The notes beneath the pieces are model-generated. The model was not told the DNA's origin, made no database searches, and was given only the letters and a program-made list of their open reading frames with translations. Shown piece by piece: positions 44,014 through 52,395 of a stretch of 57,629 bases of DNA. The translations under genes and the position numbers were made by a program. Where the stretch lies: the NCBI GenBank assembly GCA_900544705.1, contig UQWH01000006.1, positions 1 through 57,629 on the forward strand, read 5' to 3'. The stretch's first letter is position 1. The number at the start of each line of letters is the position of its first letter. The DNA comes from an uncultured Eubacteriales bacterium (lineage in GTDB: Bacteria; Bacillota; Clostridia; Oscillospirales; Oscillospiraceae).

Positions 44014-45299
44014 AAGATCTGTATTTGCAGCTCGGCGTTTCCCCGGCGGTTTACGCCTATGGGGAAAGCGTTCTGACCGGGCTGCGGGAACGCTTTGCCG
44101 CGGTGGACGCTGTGGCGGAATATAATCAGGCCAAGGTCATCGCCGCCATGCAGAAAAACCGCGTGGGCGCGTCCTGCTTTGCCGCCACAACCGGTTACGG
44201 TTATGACGATGTCGGCCGCGACGTGCTGGAAAAGGTCTATGCCGACACCTTCCACACGGAAGCCGCTCTCGTCCGCCCGCAGATCACCTGCGGCACGCAC
44301 GCGCTGACCGTCGCCCTGTCCGCCAATCTGCTGCCCGGCGACGAGCTGCTCTCCCCCGTCGGTGCGCCTTATGATACGCTGGAGGAGGTCATCGGCATCC
44401 GCCCGTCGACCTGCTCTTTGAAGGAATACGGCGTGAGCTACCGACAGGTCGACCTGACGCCGGAGGGTACTTTTGATTATGACGCCATCCGCGCCGCGGT
44501 CAACGAGCGCACCAAGCTCGCGACCATCCAGCGCAGCAAGGGCTACGCCACCCGTCCGACCTTCTCGGTCAAACAGATCGGCGAACTGATCGCCTTCCTG
44601 AAGTCCGTCAAGCCGGACATCATCTGCATGGTGGACAACTGCTACGGTGAATTTGTTGAAACGACAGAGCCCAGTGACGTCGGCGCGGACATGGTCGTCG
44701 GCAGTCTGATCAAGAATCCCGGCGGCGGCCTCGCCCCCATCGGCGGCTACATCTGCGGCAGAGAAGCATACGTCCGGCGCTGCGCCTTCCGCCTCTCCGC
44801 GCCCGGCCTCGGGCAGGAGGTCGGCGCAAATCTCGGCCTGATGCCTGCCTTCTATCAGGGCTTCTTCCTTGCTCCGACGGTCGTCGCCTCCGCGCTCAAG
44901 GGCGCGATCTTCGCGGCAAATCTCTATGAGCGCATGGGCTTCCGCGTCGTGCCGGACGGCAGCGAAAGCCGCCATGACATCATTCAGGCCGTGGAGCTCG
45001 GCTCCCGCGAGGGCATGATTGCCTTCTGCAAGGGCATTCAGTCCGCCGCCCCGGTGGACAGCTACGCCGACCCCGTGCCCTGGGCCATGCCCGGCTATGA
45101 GGACGAGGTCATCATGGCTGCCGGCGCCTTCGTGCAGGGCTCGTCCATCGAGCTGTCGGCCGACGGCCCCATCCGTCCCCCTTACGCCGTCTATTTTCAG
45201 GGCGGCCTGACATGGTATCACGCAAAGCTCGGCATCCTTCTGTCCGTACAGAAGCTGGTGGAAGCCGGCCTTGCAAAACTTCCGGAGGTAATAAAATGA
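44010..45299 (+). CDS. Methionine gamma-lyase family protein (YnbB/aluminium-resistance type)
   Basis: 429 aa. A PLP fold-type I enzyme; the Schiff-base lysine is in GSLIKNPGGGLAP, preceded by DNCYGEFVE with the cofactor-pairing Asp. Members are annotated as cystathionine beta-lyase-like or methionine gamma-lyase-like; substrate is not known. It is coupled to the AbrB-like gene upstream and the EamA transporter downstream (ATGA overlap), so it may make or consume an exported amino-acid derivative. Confidence 0.9.
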   Translation: MKDLYLQLGVSPAVYAYGESVLTGLRERFAAVDAVAEYNQAKVIAAMQKNRVGASCFAATTGYGYDDVGRDVLEKVYADTFHTEAALVRPQITCGTHALTVALSANLLPGDELLSPVGAPYDTLEEVIGIRPSTCSLKEYGVSYRQVDLTPEGTFDYDAIRAAVNERTKLATIQRSKGYATRPTFSVKQIGELIAFLKSVKPDIICMVDNCYGEFVETTEPSDVGADMVVGSLIKNPGGGLAPIGGYICGREAYVRRCAFRLSAPGLGQEVGANLGLMPAFYQGFFLAPTVVASALKGAIFAANLYERMGFRVVPDGSESRHDIIQAVELGSREGMIAFCKGIQSAAPVDSYADPVPWAMPGYEDEVIMAAGAFVQGSSIELSADGPIRPPYAVYFQGGLTWYHAKLGILLSVQKLVEAGLAKLPEVIK

Positions 45300-46216
45300 A
45301 TTGGTTCTGGTTTGCACTGATCGCGCTGCTCTGCTGGAGCGGCTCCGACCTCTTTTCCAAAATCGGCTGCTGCGGTCAGGAGGACCGCACAGCACATCTG
45401 AAAATGGTAGTCGCCGTCGGCACCGTCATGGGTCTGCACGCGGCCTATATGATCCTCTTCCGCAATGTCGCGATCTCGTGGCAGGTCATCTGGACGTACC
45501 TTCCCGTGTCGCTGCTGTACATCGTTTCCATGGCGCTGGGCTATGTCGGCCTGCGCTACATTGAGCTTTCGATCTCCTCTCCCATCTGCAATTCCTCCGG
45601 TGCTCTGGTCGCCGTGCTGACCATGCTGACCGGTGGCCTGAGCGCGCTGGACGGCGCGAATCCCGTGCTGGTCGTCGGTGCGATCGCGCTGGTCTGCATC
45701 GGCGTGATCGGTCTGGGCGTCGTCGAAGCGCGCGAGGACGACGAGCTGCGCGCGCGCCGTCAGGAGCACGCCAACCGCAAGTACGCCAGAAGCTGGCTGG
45801 CCATCTGCCTGCCGATCGCCTACTGTCTGCTGGATGCCGCCGGCACCTTTGCCGACTCTCTGGTGCTGGAAACGCTCAACGAGGACTCCGCGAACGTCGC
45901 CTACGAGCTGACCTTCCTGGCCGCCGGCCTGGGCTGCCTTGCCTATCTGCTGATCCGCCGCAAAAAGTTCACCTTCAGGCTGGAGCTGCCAAAGTACATC
46001 GGTGCCGCCTGCGAAACGGTCGGCCAGCTTTTCTACATCTACGCGCTGGCGGACGAGGATCATGTCATGATGTCCGCGCCCATCATCTCGGCCTACTGTG
46101 TACTCTCGGCGGTCTGGGGCCGCATTTTCCTGAAGGAAAAGCTGTCGTGGAAGCACTATCTGATGATCGCACTTGTCGTCGTCGGCATCGTCCTGCTTGG
46201 AATTTACGATATTTAA
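45296..46216 (+). CDS. EamA/DMT-family transporter
   Basis: 306 aa with about ten hydrophobic segments in two repeats (ALIALLCWSGSDLFSKIG; SLLYIVSMALGYVGLRYIEL; VVGIVLLGIYDI at the end), the EamA layout. A hydrophilic insert (EAREDDELRARRQEHANRKY) joins the halves. Start 45296 overlaps the stop of the PLP enzyme by 4 nt. The substrate is unknown. Confidence 0.87.
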   Translation: MNWFWFALIALLCWSGSDLFSKIGCCGQEDRTAHLKMVVAVGTVMGLHAAYMILFRNVAISWQVIWTYLPVSLLYIVSMALGYVGLRYIELSISSPICNSSGALVAVLTMLTGGLSALDGANPVLVVGAIALVCIGVIGLGVVEAREDDELRARRQEHANRKYARSWLAICLPIAYCLLDAAGTFADSLVLETLNEDSANVAYELTFLAAGLGCLAYLLIRRKKFTFRLELPKYIGAACETVGQLFYIYALADEDHVMMSAPIISAYCVLSAVWGRIFLKEKLSWKHYLMIALVVVGIVLLGIYDI

Positions 46217-46221
46217 TGATC

Positions 46222-46257
46222 AAAAAAGCGCGTCTGCTGCCGCAGACGCGCTTTTTT
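46222..46257. terminator. Bidirectional terminator, EamA versus spoIID
   Basis: A6GCGCGTCTGC and GCAGACGCGCT6 form a 16-bp perfect stem around TGCC, serving both converging transcripts. Confidence 0.95.
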
Positions 46258-47224
46258 ACGCCATATACAGCCGCTGGATCTCCGTTCCCTGATAGTAGTG
46301 CAGCAGGATCTCCTCAAAGCGCTCCCCCGCCCGCGCCAGCGCATCGGCGCCGTACTGGCTCAGTCCCACGCGGTGGCCGTAGCCGCTGGTCGTGATAGTC
46401 ACGCCATCCTCCGCAGCGGAGAAAGACATGACCGTTGAGCGCAGAGAAAAGCGGGAGCGCAGCTCCGTCCCGCGGATCTCCACGCCGCCGATTTGAATGC
46501 TGTCCAGTCCGCCGCCCGCAGTGCGCGTTTCCTCGCCGAACCATTCGGTGGGGCTTCCCGATAAGTCCGCCTCTGGGTGTGCGAGCTTCTCCGCAAATTC
46601 CGCCGCGCTGAAGGTCACGCTTTCCTCATACTGCTCCTCGTGCTCCGGGCTCTCCACCGCCTGCAAATACGGCACGTCGCTGCCCCAGACTGCGGCAGCC
46701 GCCTCCGTCATCCCCGCGGCGCAGGAGAAAAAGGTCGCGTCGATCAGTTCCTCGCTGTAGGTCACGACCAGCCCGTCCGTCTGGCTCACGGCCTCTTCCG
46801 CCCGCGTCAGCGCTTCCGTCCCGGCAAACTCCTGCACGGGCGTCCATGCCTGACAGCAGGCGAAGCTCCCGCAGACATCCACGCTGCCGTGTTTTCTCGC
46901 CTGTATCTTGCGCAGCGCATAAGTGCGCGACGCGACCGCCTGCGCCTTGAGCGCCTCCGGGGCAAAATCCGTCGGCATCTCGGCCAGCACCACGCCGGTC
47001 AGATAGTCGTGCAGCGTCATTTCCTCCACGCCGTCGGCCGTTTCTACCCGCAGCAAAAGTCCGTCGTCGAAGGACACCTGTGGTGTTTCCGCGGATTCAG
47101 AAGGCTCCGTCTGCGCCGCCGTTTCCTGCGTTGGCGGGACATTTTTCGCCCCCGGCAGCAGAAAAAACGGCAGTGCAAAGGCCGCCGACGCAACAAAAAT
47201 TGCCAAAATCACTTTTCCTTTCAT
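46256..47224 (-). CDS. spoIID: Stage II sporulation protein D
   Basis: 322 aa; ATG 47224 follows AAAGGAGAAG. One N-terminal membrane helix (about 5-24), then the SpoIID/LytB domain: LHDYLTGVVLAEMPTDFAPE contains the catalytic Glu, and ALKAQAVASRTYALRKIQ, GYGHRVGLSQYGADALARAG are family hallmarks. SpoIID is the lytic transglycosylase of forespore engulfment. A double Cys (CGSFACCQAW) occurs at the usual metal/loop position. Its presence implies sporulation capacity in the lineage. Confidence 0.93.
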   Translation of the reverse strand: MKGKVILAIFVASAAFALPFFLLPGAKNVPPTQETAAQTEPSESAETPQVSFDDGLLLRVETADGVEEMTLHDYLTGVVLAEMPTDFAPEALKAQAVASRTYALRKIQARKHGSVDVCGSFACCQAWTPVQEFAGTEALTRAEEAVSQTDGLVVTYSEELIDATFFSCAAGMTEAAAAVWGSDVPYLQAVESPEHEEQYEESVTFSAAEFAEKLAHPEADLSGSPTEWFGEETRTAGGGLDSIQIGGVEIRGTELRSRFSLRSTVMSFSAAEDGVTITTSGYGHRVGLSQYGADALARAGERFEEILLHYYQGTEIQRLYMA

Positions 47225-47253
47225 AACTTCTCCTTTCTGCGGCGCGTTTTGCA

Positions 47254-47282
47254 TTGACGCGGCGCTCTTTATTTGATAAAAT
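47254..47282 (+). promoter_or_regulatory. Promoter of citrate synthase
   Basis: TTGACG (47254-47259), 17 nt, TAAAAT (47277-47282), 28 nt before the ATG at 47311. It diverges from spoIID. Confidence 0.8.
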
Positions 47283-47310
47283 AGGTAAAATCTTTTGCGA
47301 GGTGATCTCC

Positions 47311-48678
47311 ATGGCTGAACAGGAAAGCCCGTCCACCTATCAGGAATTCATTCACAGTCTATGCGCCGATTACAAGATCCATAACTCTCTGATCCATGAG
47401 GCGCGGGAAAACAGCAACATCAAGCGCGGCTTGAGAAACGACGACGGCACCGGCGTCATGGTCGGCTGCACCAAGGTCGGCAACGTCCTCGGCTACAGCG
47501 TCGTTGACGGTGACCGCGTCCCCATGGAGGGCCGCCTGATCTACCGCGGCTACGACCTGACCGACCTTGTGGACGCCTACATCCGCGAAAAGCGCTTCGG
47601 CTTCTCCGAGGTCGCCTACCTTCTGCTGCTGGGCAAGCTCCCCACGCGCGAGCAGTATGAGATGTTCAACACCGTTCTGCACTCCTACACCGCGCTGCCG
47701 CAGAACTTCACCGAGGACATGATCCTCAAAAATCCCAGCCACGACGTCATGAACAAGCTGGGGCGTTCGGTGCTGGCGCTCTACTCCTGCGACCCCGATC
47801 CGGACAGTCTGACCGTGGAAAACATGATGCGCCAGTCCATCGAGCTGGTCGCCCGTTTCCCCGTCATCGTTGCGCACGCTTACGTTGTCAAGCGCCACTA
47901 TTTTGATGACGACAGTCTGTATCTGCACCGCCCCGAGCCGGGCCTCTCCATCGCGGAAAATTTCCTGCGCATGATCCGGCCGGACAAGCAGTTCACCCAC
48001 GAGGAGGCGCGCCTGCTCGACCTGTGTCTGGTCTGCCACGCCGAGCACGGCGGCGGCAACAACTCCACCTTCTCCTGCCGCTCCGTTTCCTCCACCGGGA
48101 CGGACACCTATTCCGCCATCGCCGCGGCCGTCGGCTCGCTGAAGGGCCCGAAGCACGGCGGCGCAAACCGGCAGGTGCTCCGGCAGTTTGAGGAATTCAA
48201 GGCGAACGTCAGGGACTGGAAAGATGACGAGGAGGTCGCGGCCTTTGTCCGCAAGGTGCTGAACAAGGAAGCCGGCGACGGCTCCGGTCTGATCTACGGC
48301 ATGGGCCACGCCGTCTATACCCTCTCCGACCCGCGCACGCTGATCCTCCGCAAAAGCGCGCGCACGCTGGCGCGCCAGAAAAACATGCTTGACGAGCTGG
48401 AGCTGATGGAAGCCATCGAGCGCGTCACGCCCAGCGTTTTCGCCGAGATCACCGGCAGTGAGAAGGTCATGTGCGCCAACGTGGATATGTATTCCGGCCT
48501 GATGTACCGTATGCTGGGCATCTCCCCGGATCTCTTTACCCCGCTGTTCGCCGTGGCCAGAATCACCGGCTGGTGCGCGCACCGCATGGAGGAGGTCCTG
48601 ACCGGCGGCCGCATCTACCGTCCGGCCTACAAGCCGCTGATCCGTCATAAGGATTATGTCCCGTTTGACGAGCGTTAA
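47311..48678 (+). CDS. gltA: Citrate synthase
   Basis: 455 aa. CHAEHGGGNNSTF and GPKHGGANRQV carry the two catalytic His, and ANVDMYSGLMY the Asp. It condenses acetyl-CoA and oxaloacetate at the head of an oxidative branch to glutamate. ATG 47311 with GAGGTGA is preferred over earlier in-frame codons. No aconitase or isocitrate dehydrogenase is next to it. The Si- versus 2-methylcitrate type cannot be decided by eye. Confidence 0.95.
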   Translation: MAEQESPSTYQEFIHSLCADYKIHNSLIHEARENSNIKRGLRNDDGTGVMVGCTKVGNVLGYSVVDGDRVPMEGRLIYRGYDLTDLVDAYIREKRFGFSEVAYLLLLGKLPTREQYEMFNTVLHSYTALPQNFTEDMILKNPSHDVMNKLGRSVLALYSCDPDPDSLTVENMMRQSIELVARFPVIVAHAYVVKRHYFDDDSLYLHRPEPGLSIAENFLRMIRPDKQFTHEEARLLDLCLVCHAEHGGGNNSTFSCRSVSSTGTDTYSAIAAAVGSLKGPKHGGANRQVLRQFEEFKANVRDWKDDEEVAAFVRKVLNKEAGDGSGLIYGMGHAVYTLSDPRTLILRKSARTLARQKNMLDELELMEAIERVTPSVFAEITGSEKVMCANVDMYSGLMYRMLGISPDLFTPLFAVARITGWCAHRMEEVLTGGRIYRPAYKPLIRHKDYVPFDER

Positions 48679-48700
48679 ACCGCTTTTGCGGGAGTGTCCT

Positions 48701-49690
48701 GTGCGGGATCTTCGCATAGATCATCTGCGCGCGGTTCTGGTCTTTCTCGTCGTGTTCAGCCACTTTCTGGAAGCGTCCCCGAATGGCTGTATGCCGCTCT
48801 ACCGCTCGATCTATGCGTTTCACATTCCCGCGCTGCTGTTTCTCTCCGGGCGCTTTGCGCGCTTTTCGCTGCGGCGGGTTCGGGGGCTTCTGCTTCTGTA
48901 CGCTGTCTGCCAACTCCTCTACCGGCTGTTTGACTGGCTGGTGCTGGGCAACCCGCAGAAGGTTGTAAGCTGGCTTCTGGTTCCCTATTGGCATCTGTGG
49001 TATCTTGTCGTGCTGATCGGCTGCCTTGCGCTGGCACCGCTGTTGGAGAAAATTTCCCGGAAGCTGCGGCCGCTAGCCGTTCTCGCTTCCCTGCTGGTTG
49101 CCGTGCTCTGGGGCGCGATTCCCGTTTCCGGCTACTGGCTCTCCTTTGGACGCCTTCTGAGCTTTTTCCCCTTCTTTTTGACAGGATTGTACTGCAAAAA
49201 TGTCCGCCTGCCCTCCGGAAAGCACCGGGCTCTGCCGCTGTTTCTGTCCGCTCTCCTGACCGCCGCGGGAACATGGCTCCTGCTCCGCTGGAACGCGCTG
49301 CCGACGGGTCTTCTCTTCGGTGCGCAGAGCTTTGCCCGACTGGGCGCAACCGTAGTGCAAAAGGTATTCTCCCTCGCATTCGCCTTTTGCTGGATATGCT
49401 TTCTCCTGCTTTTCCCCTGGCCTTCGCGCTCAATCCCTCTCTGGACAGGCATCGGTCAGGCAACCCTCCCTATCTACCTGCTGCACGGTTTCTTTGTCCT
49501 CGCCGCGAAGCACTGGGCGCTGTTTGTCGGTCTTGACTCGCTTGCTCCGCTGGCTGCACTGGCGGTGAGCCTGCTTCTGACCGTCCTGCTTGGCAGTCCG
49601 GAGCTGAGCCGCCGGATGAACACGCGCTTCTTTCCAAGCAGCAAAGGAAAAAATACACTTTTTTCGCCAAACCCCGAAAAAAAGGATTGA
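48701..49690 (+). CDS. Acyltransferase-3 family membrane protein
   Basis: 329 aa. RDLRIDHLRAVLVFLVVFSH at the N-terminus and YLLHGFFVLAAKHW near the C-terminus match acyltransferase_3 proteins (about ten membrane helices), which O-acylate surface sugars or lipids. A GTG at 48701 (GGGAG upstream) is preferred; an ATG at 48656 overlaps the citrate synthase stop. Single gene before tRNA-Leu. Confidence 0.85.
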   Translation: MRDLRIDHLRAVLVFLVVFSHFLEASPNGCMPLYRSIYAFHIPALLFLSGRFARFSLRRVRGLLLLYAVCQLLYRLFDWLVLGNPQKVVSWLLVPYWHLWYLVVLIGCLALAPLLEKISRKLRPLAVLASLLVAVLWGAIPVSGYWLSFGRLLSFFPFFLTGLYCKNVRLPSGKHRALPLFLSALLTAAGTWLLLRWNALPTGLLFGAQSFARLGATVVQKVFSLAFAFCWICFLLLFPWPSRSIPLWTGIGQATLPIYLLHGFFVLAAKHWALFVGLDSLAPLAALAVSLLLTVLLGSPELSRRMNTRFFPSSKGKNTLFSPNPEKKD

Positions 49691-49715
49691 CAATTTCCGC
49701 TGTCCATGCTACAAT
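49687..49715 (+). promoter_or_regulatory. Promoter of tRNA-Leu
   Basis: TTGACA (49687-49692), 17 nt, TACAAT (49710-49715), 27 nt before the tRNA. The -35 overlaps the end of the acyltransferase gene. Confidence 0.9.
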
Positions 49716-49742
49716 ATCTGAGCAATCTGGTCAACGGAATAT

Positions 49743-49830
49743 GCGCGAGTGGTGGAATTGGCAGACTCGCTAGATTCAGGTTCTAGTGTCCACTCCGGAC
49801 GTGCGGGTTCAAGTCCCGCCTCGCGCACCA
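49743..49830 (+). tRNA. tRNA-Leu(CAG)
   Basis: 88 nt with encoded CCA. Acceptor GCGCGAG/CTCGCGC, anticodon stem CTAGA-TTCAGGT-TCTAG (anticodon CAG), a long variable arm typical of Leu and T-loop TTCAAGT. Confidence 0.96.
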
Positions 49831-49831
49831 A

Positions 49832-49882
49832 GAAGCAGCGATCTTTGGCAGAAGATCGTCGCTTCTTTCTTTTCTTCTCTTT
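49832..49882 (+). terminator. Terminator of tRNA-Leu
   Basis: GAAGCAGCGATCTT and AAGATCGTCGCTTC pair except for two central bases, around TGGCAG, followed by a T-rich tract. Confidence 0.85.
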
Positions 49883-49950
49883 TCGTTTTTCACTTTTCTC
49901 CCCTCTCTCGAATCGCTGAGTTCTTATTGAACGCACCTATTTTTATTTCC

Positions 49951-49979
49951 TTGATTCATTGTCCGTATTTGACTATACT
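49951..49979 (+). promoter_or_regulatory. Promoter of elbB-like gene
   Basis: TTGATT (49951-49956), 17 nt, TATACT (49974-49979), 31 nt before the ATG. Confidence 0.8.
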
Positions 49980-50010
49980 ATTTTGAGAATACAGAAGGGG
50001 GCAAACGTAA

Positions 50011-50580
50011 ATGAAATATTTGGTTTTATTGGCCGGCTGCGGACTTGGCGATGGGTCATGCATAGAAGAAGTCATCCTGACGTATGCAGCGCTTGACAAG
50101 TACGGATGCGATTACACGCCTGTTGCAGAAGATCTCTCCGTGGCGTCAGTGAACCACCTGACCGAGCAGGCGGCAGAGACGCGGAACCTTCTCCAAGAGG
50201 CAGCCCGCATCGGCAGAGGGCGCATAAAGGACATTCGTGAAATTGATTTTGAAGAATACGGTGCGTTAATCATACCCGGTGGAATCGGTCTACTGAACAA
50301 TTATAAGGATTCCGACTTGATCGTGGCATGCGTCACTCATTTTATTGGCAGGAAGAAGCCGATCGCTGCCATGTGCGCAGGAATCGACTTCATGCGTCGC
50401 TTCCTCGGAAGTAGTCTTTTGGAACGTGAAGCAAAAGGACTAGCTGCCGAAAAATTTTGCTATGCCTCTGACAACAATCTTTATTACACTCCAGCCTTCC
50501 GAAAAACCGGCAGCTGCTACACGGCGTTACTGGGCATTGATGCAATGATTGATGCGTTGAGGAAAACCCAAACAACCTGA
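50011..50580 (+). CDS. elbB: ElbB-like DJ-1/PfpI-family protein
   Basis: 189 aa. LLAGCGLGDGSCIEEVILTY, NHLTEQAAETRNLLQEAARI and ALIIPGGIGLLNNY match ElbB, with the nucleophile elbow Cys in AAMCAGIDF. E. coli ElbB has glyoxalase activity and was linked to isoprenoid synthesis; the role here is inferred. Base composition is lower in G+C than the neighbouring genes. GGGGG lies near the ATG. Confidence 0.88.
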   Translation: MKYLVLLAGCGLGDGSCIEEVILTYAALDKYGCDYTPVAEDLSVASVNHLTEQAAETRNLLQEAARIGRGRIKDIREIDFEEYGALIIPGGIGLLNNYKDSDLIVACVTHFIGRKKPIAAMCAGIDFMRRFLGSSLLEREAKGLAAEKFCYASDNNLYYTPAFRKTGSCYTALLGIDAMIDALRKTQTT

Positions 50581-50997
50581 CAGAATTTCAGATTATCGCA
50601 GCATTACAGCAGTTTTCTCAAACATAGAGCCTATCTTCCGACCGCAGGCAGGCCAGCGCCTTGACCGGCAGTGCATAGCCACAGCCGAAGAAGCCATTCC
50701 CGTGAAAAATTTCAAGCTGCTTCCCGCGCACCTGCGACGACGCCGTTATCATTTCTCGCCCCACACGCAAACTGACAATATTCGTAGCCGTTGAGCGCCT
50801 GTGTTCCCGGCAGCGGTGTCTGGGACACCCGGCTGCGGCCGAAGCCATGCCTTGTTAGGCGCCACCGCAACCGCTGGAAGGCCGCCGATTATCCGAATGG
50901 AATTGATGCGAAGAAAAGGCCGAGCGCAATGGCCAGGCCCCTTCTAACGCAGGCTTTGAAAATACGCAAAGTCACTTTGCCACTTATAACTAGGAGA
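50581..50997. other. Gene debris zone after elbB
   Basis: No intact gene. On the minus strand, short fragments in different frames look protein-like: a hydrophobic end (RGLAIALGLFFASIPFG, stop near 50893), and an open stretch to 50618 containing EIFHGNGFFGCGYALPVKAL. They do not connect and have no convincing starts. They may be remains of one or two genes; families not recognised. Confidence 0.35.
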
Positions 50998-51031
50998 AGG
51001 CGGGATTTCCCCGCCTCCTCCTGATTTTTTT
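50998..51031 (+). terminator. Hairpin with T-run
   Basis: AGGCGGG and CCCGCCT (50998-51004 and 51010-51016) flank ATTTC; a pyrimidine stretch and T7 follow on +. It could end an elbB transcript reading through the debris zone. Confidence 0.6.
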
Positions 51032-51032
51032 G

Positions 51033-51869
51033 TTACTCTGCCTTTTTCTCCACTGTAATTGTCTTAGAGCCCAAAAGCGTATTGCCCGTACCGACTTCCT
51101 TGCCGGCTGCATCGACATTGATCGCGTAAATCTCGATCTTGTGCGTGCCCGGCTCTACCGTGAGTTTCACATCGTAGCCGTGTGCAGCGCCCAAATCGGC
51201 GCTTACCTTGACAACGTCATCGCGGTTTCCGTTTGCGGTTGCCGTACGAACCAGCTTGCCATCCACATGAATCTGAATCTGCAGTGCTGCTTTCGGTGCG
51301 CTCCAGTCCGCAGCCCAGCCGCCAATTGCGACCTCACCGGTAGACTGGTTGACATTTGCAGCGTTGAGGCCGCCGAACGGCTTGACTTCCTCGAGATAGA
51401 AGCATTCCGCTGCGCTGCCATTCGCCGTGTGCATGCGGATGTTCGTACCGTCCGCCGCCTTCGCTCCGGCCAAATCAATGCACTTACCGCTTGTCTTGCT
51501 GTAGAAGCTGTAGGTGCCGCTGGCGTTGCGGACGACTGTGAACTTCTGGGAATCGCCGTTGTAAACGCTATACTGCTGGACGTTCGTATCCTCCGCCGTG
51601 TTGTTCGCAGCGATGTCCACACCCATGCCGGAATGCACCGCGCGGATGCTGTAATAGCCGTCCGCCGTGCGCACGACCCGGAACATCTGGTTCTTGCTGT
51701 CCCGGACGGAACCCCAAACCTGAATGTTCGCGCCGTTGTTCATTTCCAGCTTTGCGGGAATGTTGTTCGGATAAACTATTCTCCATACCTGAACGCTCCA
51801 TTTCTCATTACTGCTTATAGTATAATTTCCATCCTCAGTTTTGAGAAATGTGCGAAAAAGAGAAAGCAC
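51033..51869 (-). pseudogene. Ricin-type lectin fragment (5'-truncated)
   Basis: 278 codons. The first part is a ricin-type beta-trefoil (IQVWGSVRDSKNQMFRVVRT; GMGVDIAANNTAEDTNVQQY; GKCIDLAGAKAADGTNIRMH). The last 100 residues form a carbohydrate-associated beta domain (IGGWAADWSAPKAALQIQIH, VDGKLVRTATANGN). The only start is a GTG inside a terminator hairpin, and there is no signal peptide. It is probably the C-terminal piece of a larger secreted glycan-active protein whose front has been lost. If expressed, it would stay cytoplasmic. Confidence 0.7.
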
Positions 51870-51893
51870 TCTGCGAATTACTCACAGAGTGCT
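51865..51893 (-). terminator. Terminator overlapping the start of the lectin fragment
   Basis: AGCACTCTG (51865-51873) and CAGAGTGCT (51885-51893) pair over 9 bp; on the minus strand a T-rich run (TTCTCTTTTT) follows. It follows the stop of the fragment at 51899, which suggests that this terminator belongs to that vanished gene. Confidence 0.75.
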
Positions 51894-51898
51894 CTCCT

Positions 51899-52015
51899 TT
51901 AAGTTTCCAGCTTAGTTGTCATATAATCGTCAAAGGCGGTGATCTCTTTCTTTTTCAGAGCGTCGGTCACATCAACATAGATAACCCTTGTGGGCAGGAA
52001 GTTCGTGGCGCACCT
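51899..52015 (-). pseudogene. C-terminal fragment of an unidentified gene
   Basis: An open stretch of 38 codons ending in TAA reads FLPTRVIYVDVTDALKKKEI, then TAFDDYMTTKLET. Its upstream limit is a stop codon. It looks like a genuine protein C-terminus followed by its own terminator. The family is not recognised; an origin from a mobile element is possible given the surroundings. Confidence 0.4.
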
Positions 52016-52188
52016 TCATTCGGCTGGGGCTTTCACCCCCGATCAGGAATGTACCTGTTGAATGTCTATTCGATTTTCAAGGTTCGTGAGGTTTTTGCCC
52101 TCACTAACCAACTGGGAAATTTTTTTCGATTTGTACGAAGTTTTTTTGAGATTTTTCAAAAAATTTTTTTCGACCACCTTTCAGGGAT

Positions 52189-52267
52189 AAAAAAAGCCCC
52201 TATCACATCTCAGAGATGTAATAGGGGCAGAAATAGGAAAAGCCCGCTGACCGAAATCAGCGGGCTT
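52189..52267 (-). terminator. Two tandem terminators downstream of lysS
   Basis: On the minus strand, first AAGCCCGCTGA/TCAGCGGGCTT (52240-52267, 11 bp) ending in TTTT, then a 15-position stem with one mismatch (52196-52210/52214-52228) ending in T7 (52189-52195 on +). They close the greA-lysS transcript. Upstream on + (52120-52175) lie AT-rich runs without genes. Confidence 0.85.
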
Positions 52268-52333
52268 AAATCATATGAAATTATCGTATGCTATCGGAAC
52301 TTGTCTGCAATCGCAAAATTCCAAACGCATTTT

Positions 52334-52375
52334 TGGCGTAAGCTCGGAGTAAATTGGCGTAAGTTGTGGCGTAAG
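52334..52375. repeat. Three direct repeats of TGGCGTAAG
   Basis: Copies at 52334-52342, 52355-52363 and 52367-52375 lie just downstream of the lysS stop. Iterated short repeats like this are seen at recombinase arm sites and plasmid iterons. No recombinase gene is nearby. Confidence 0.7.
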
Positions 52376-52395
52376 CACCGACAATTTTAGGTCAA

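Noticed and set aside
43989..45395. A 468-codon frame on the minus strand opposite the PLP lyase gene
   Set aside because: Shadow of a clear PLP enzyme; no ribosome site and no family.
47359..48717. A 452-codon frame opposite citrate synthase
   Set aside because: Shadow; citrate synthase active-site motifs are all on the + strand.
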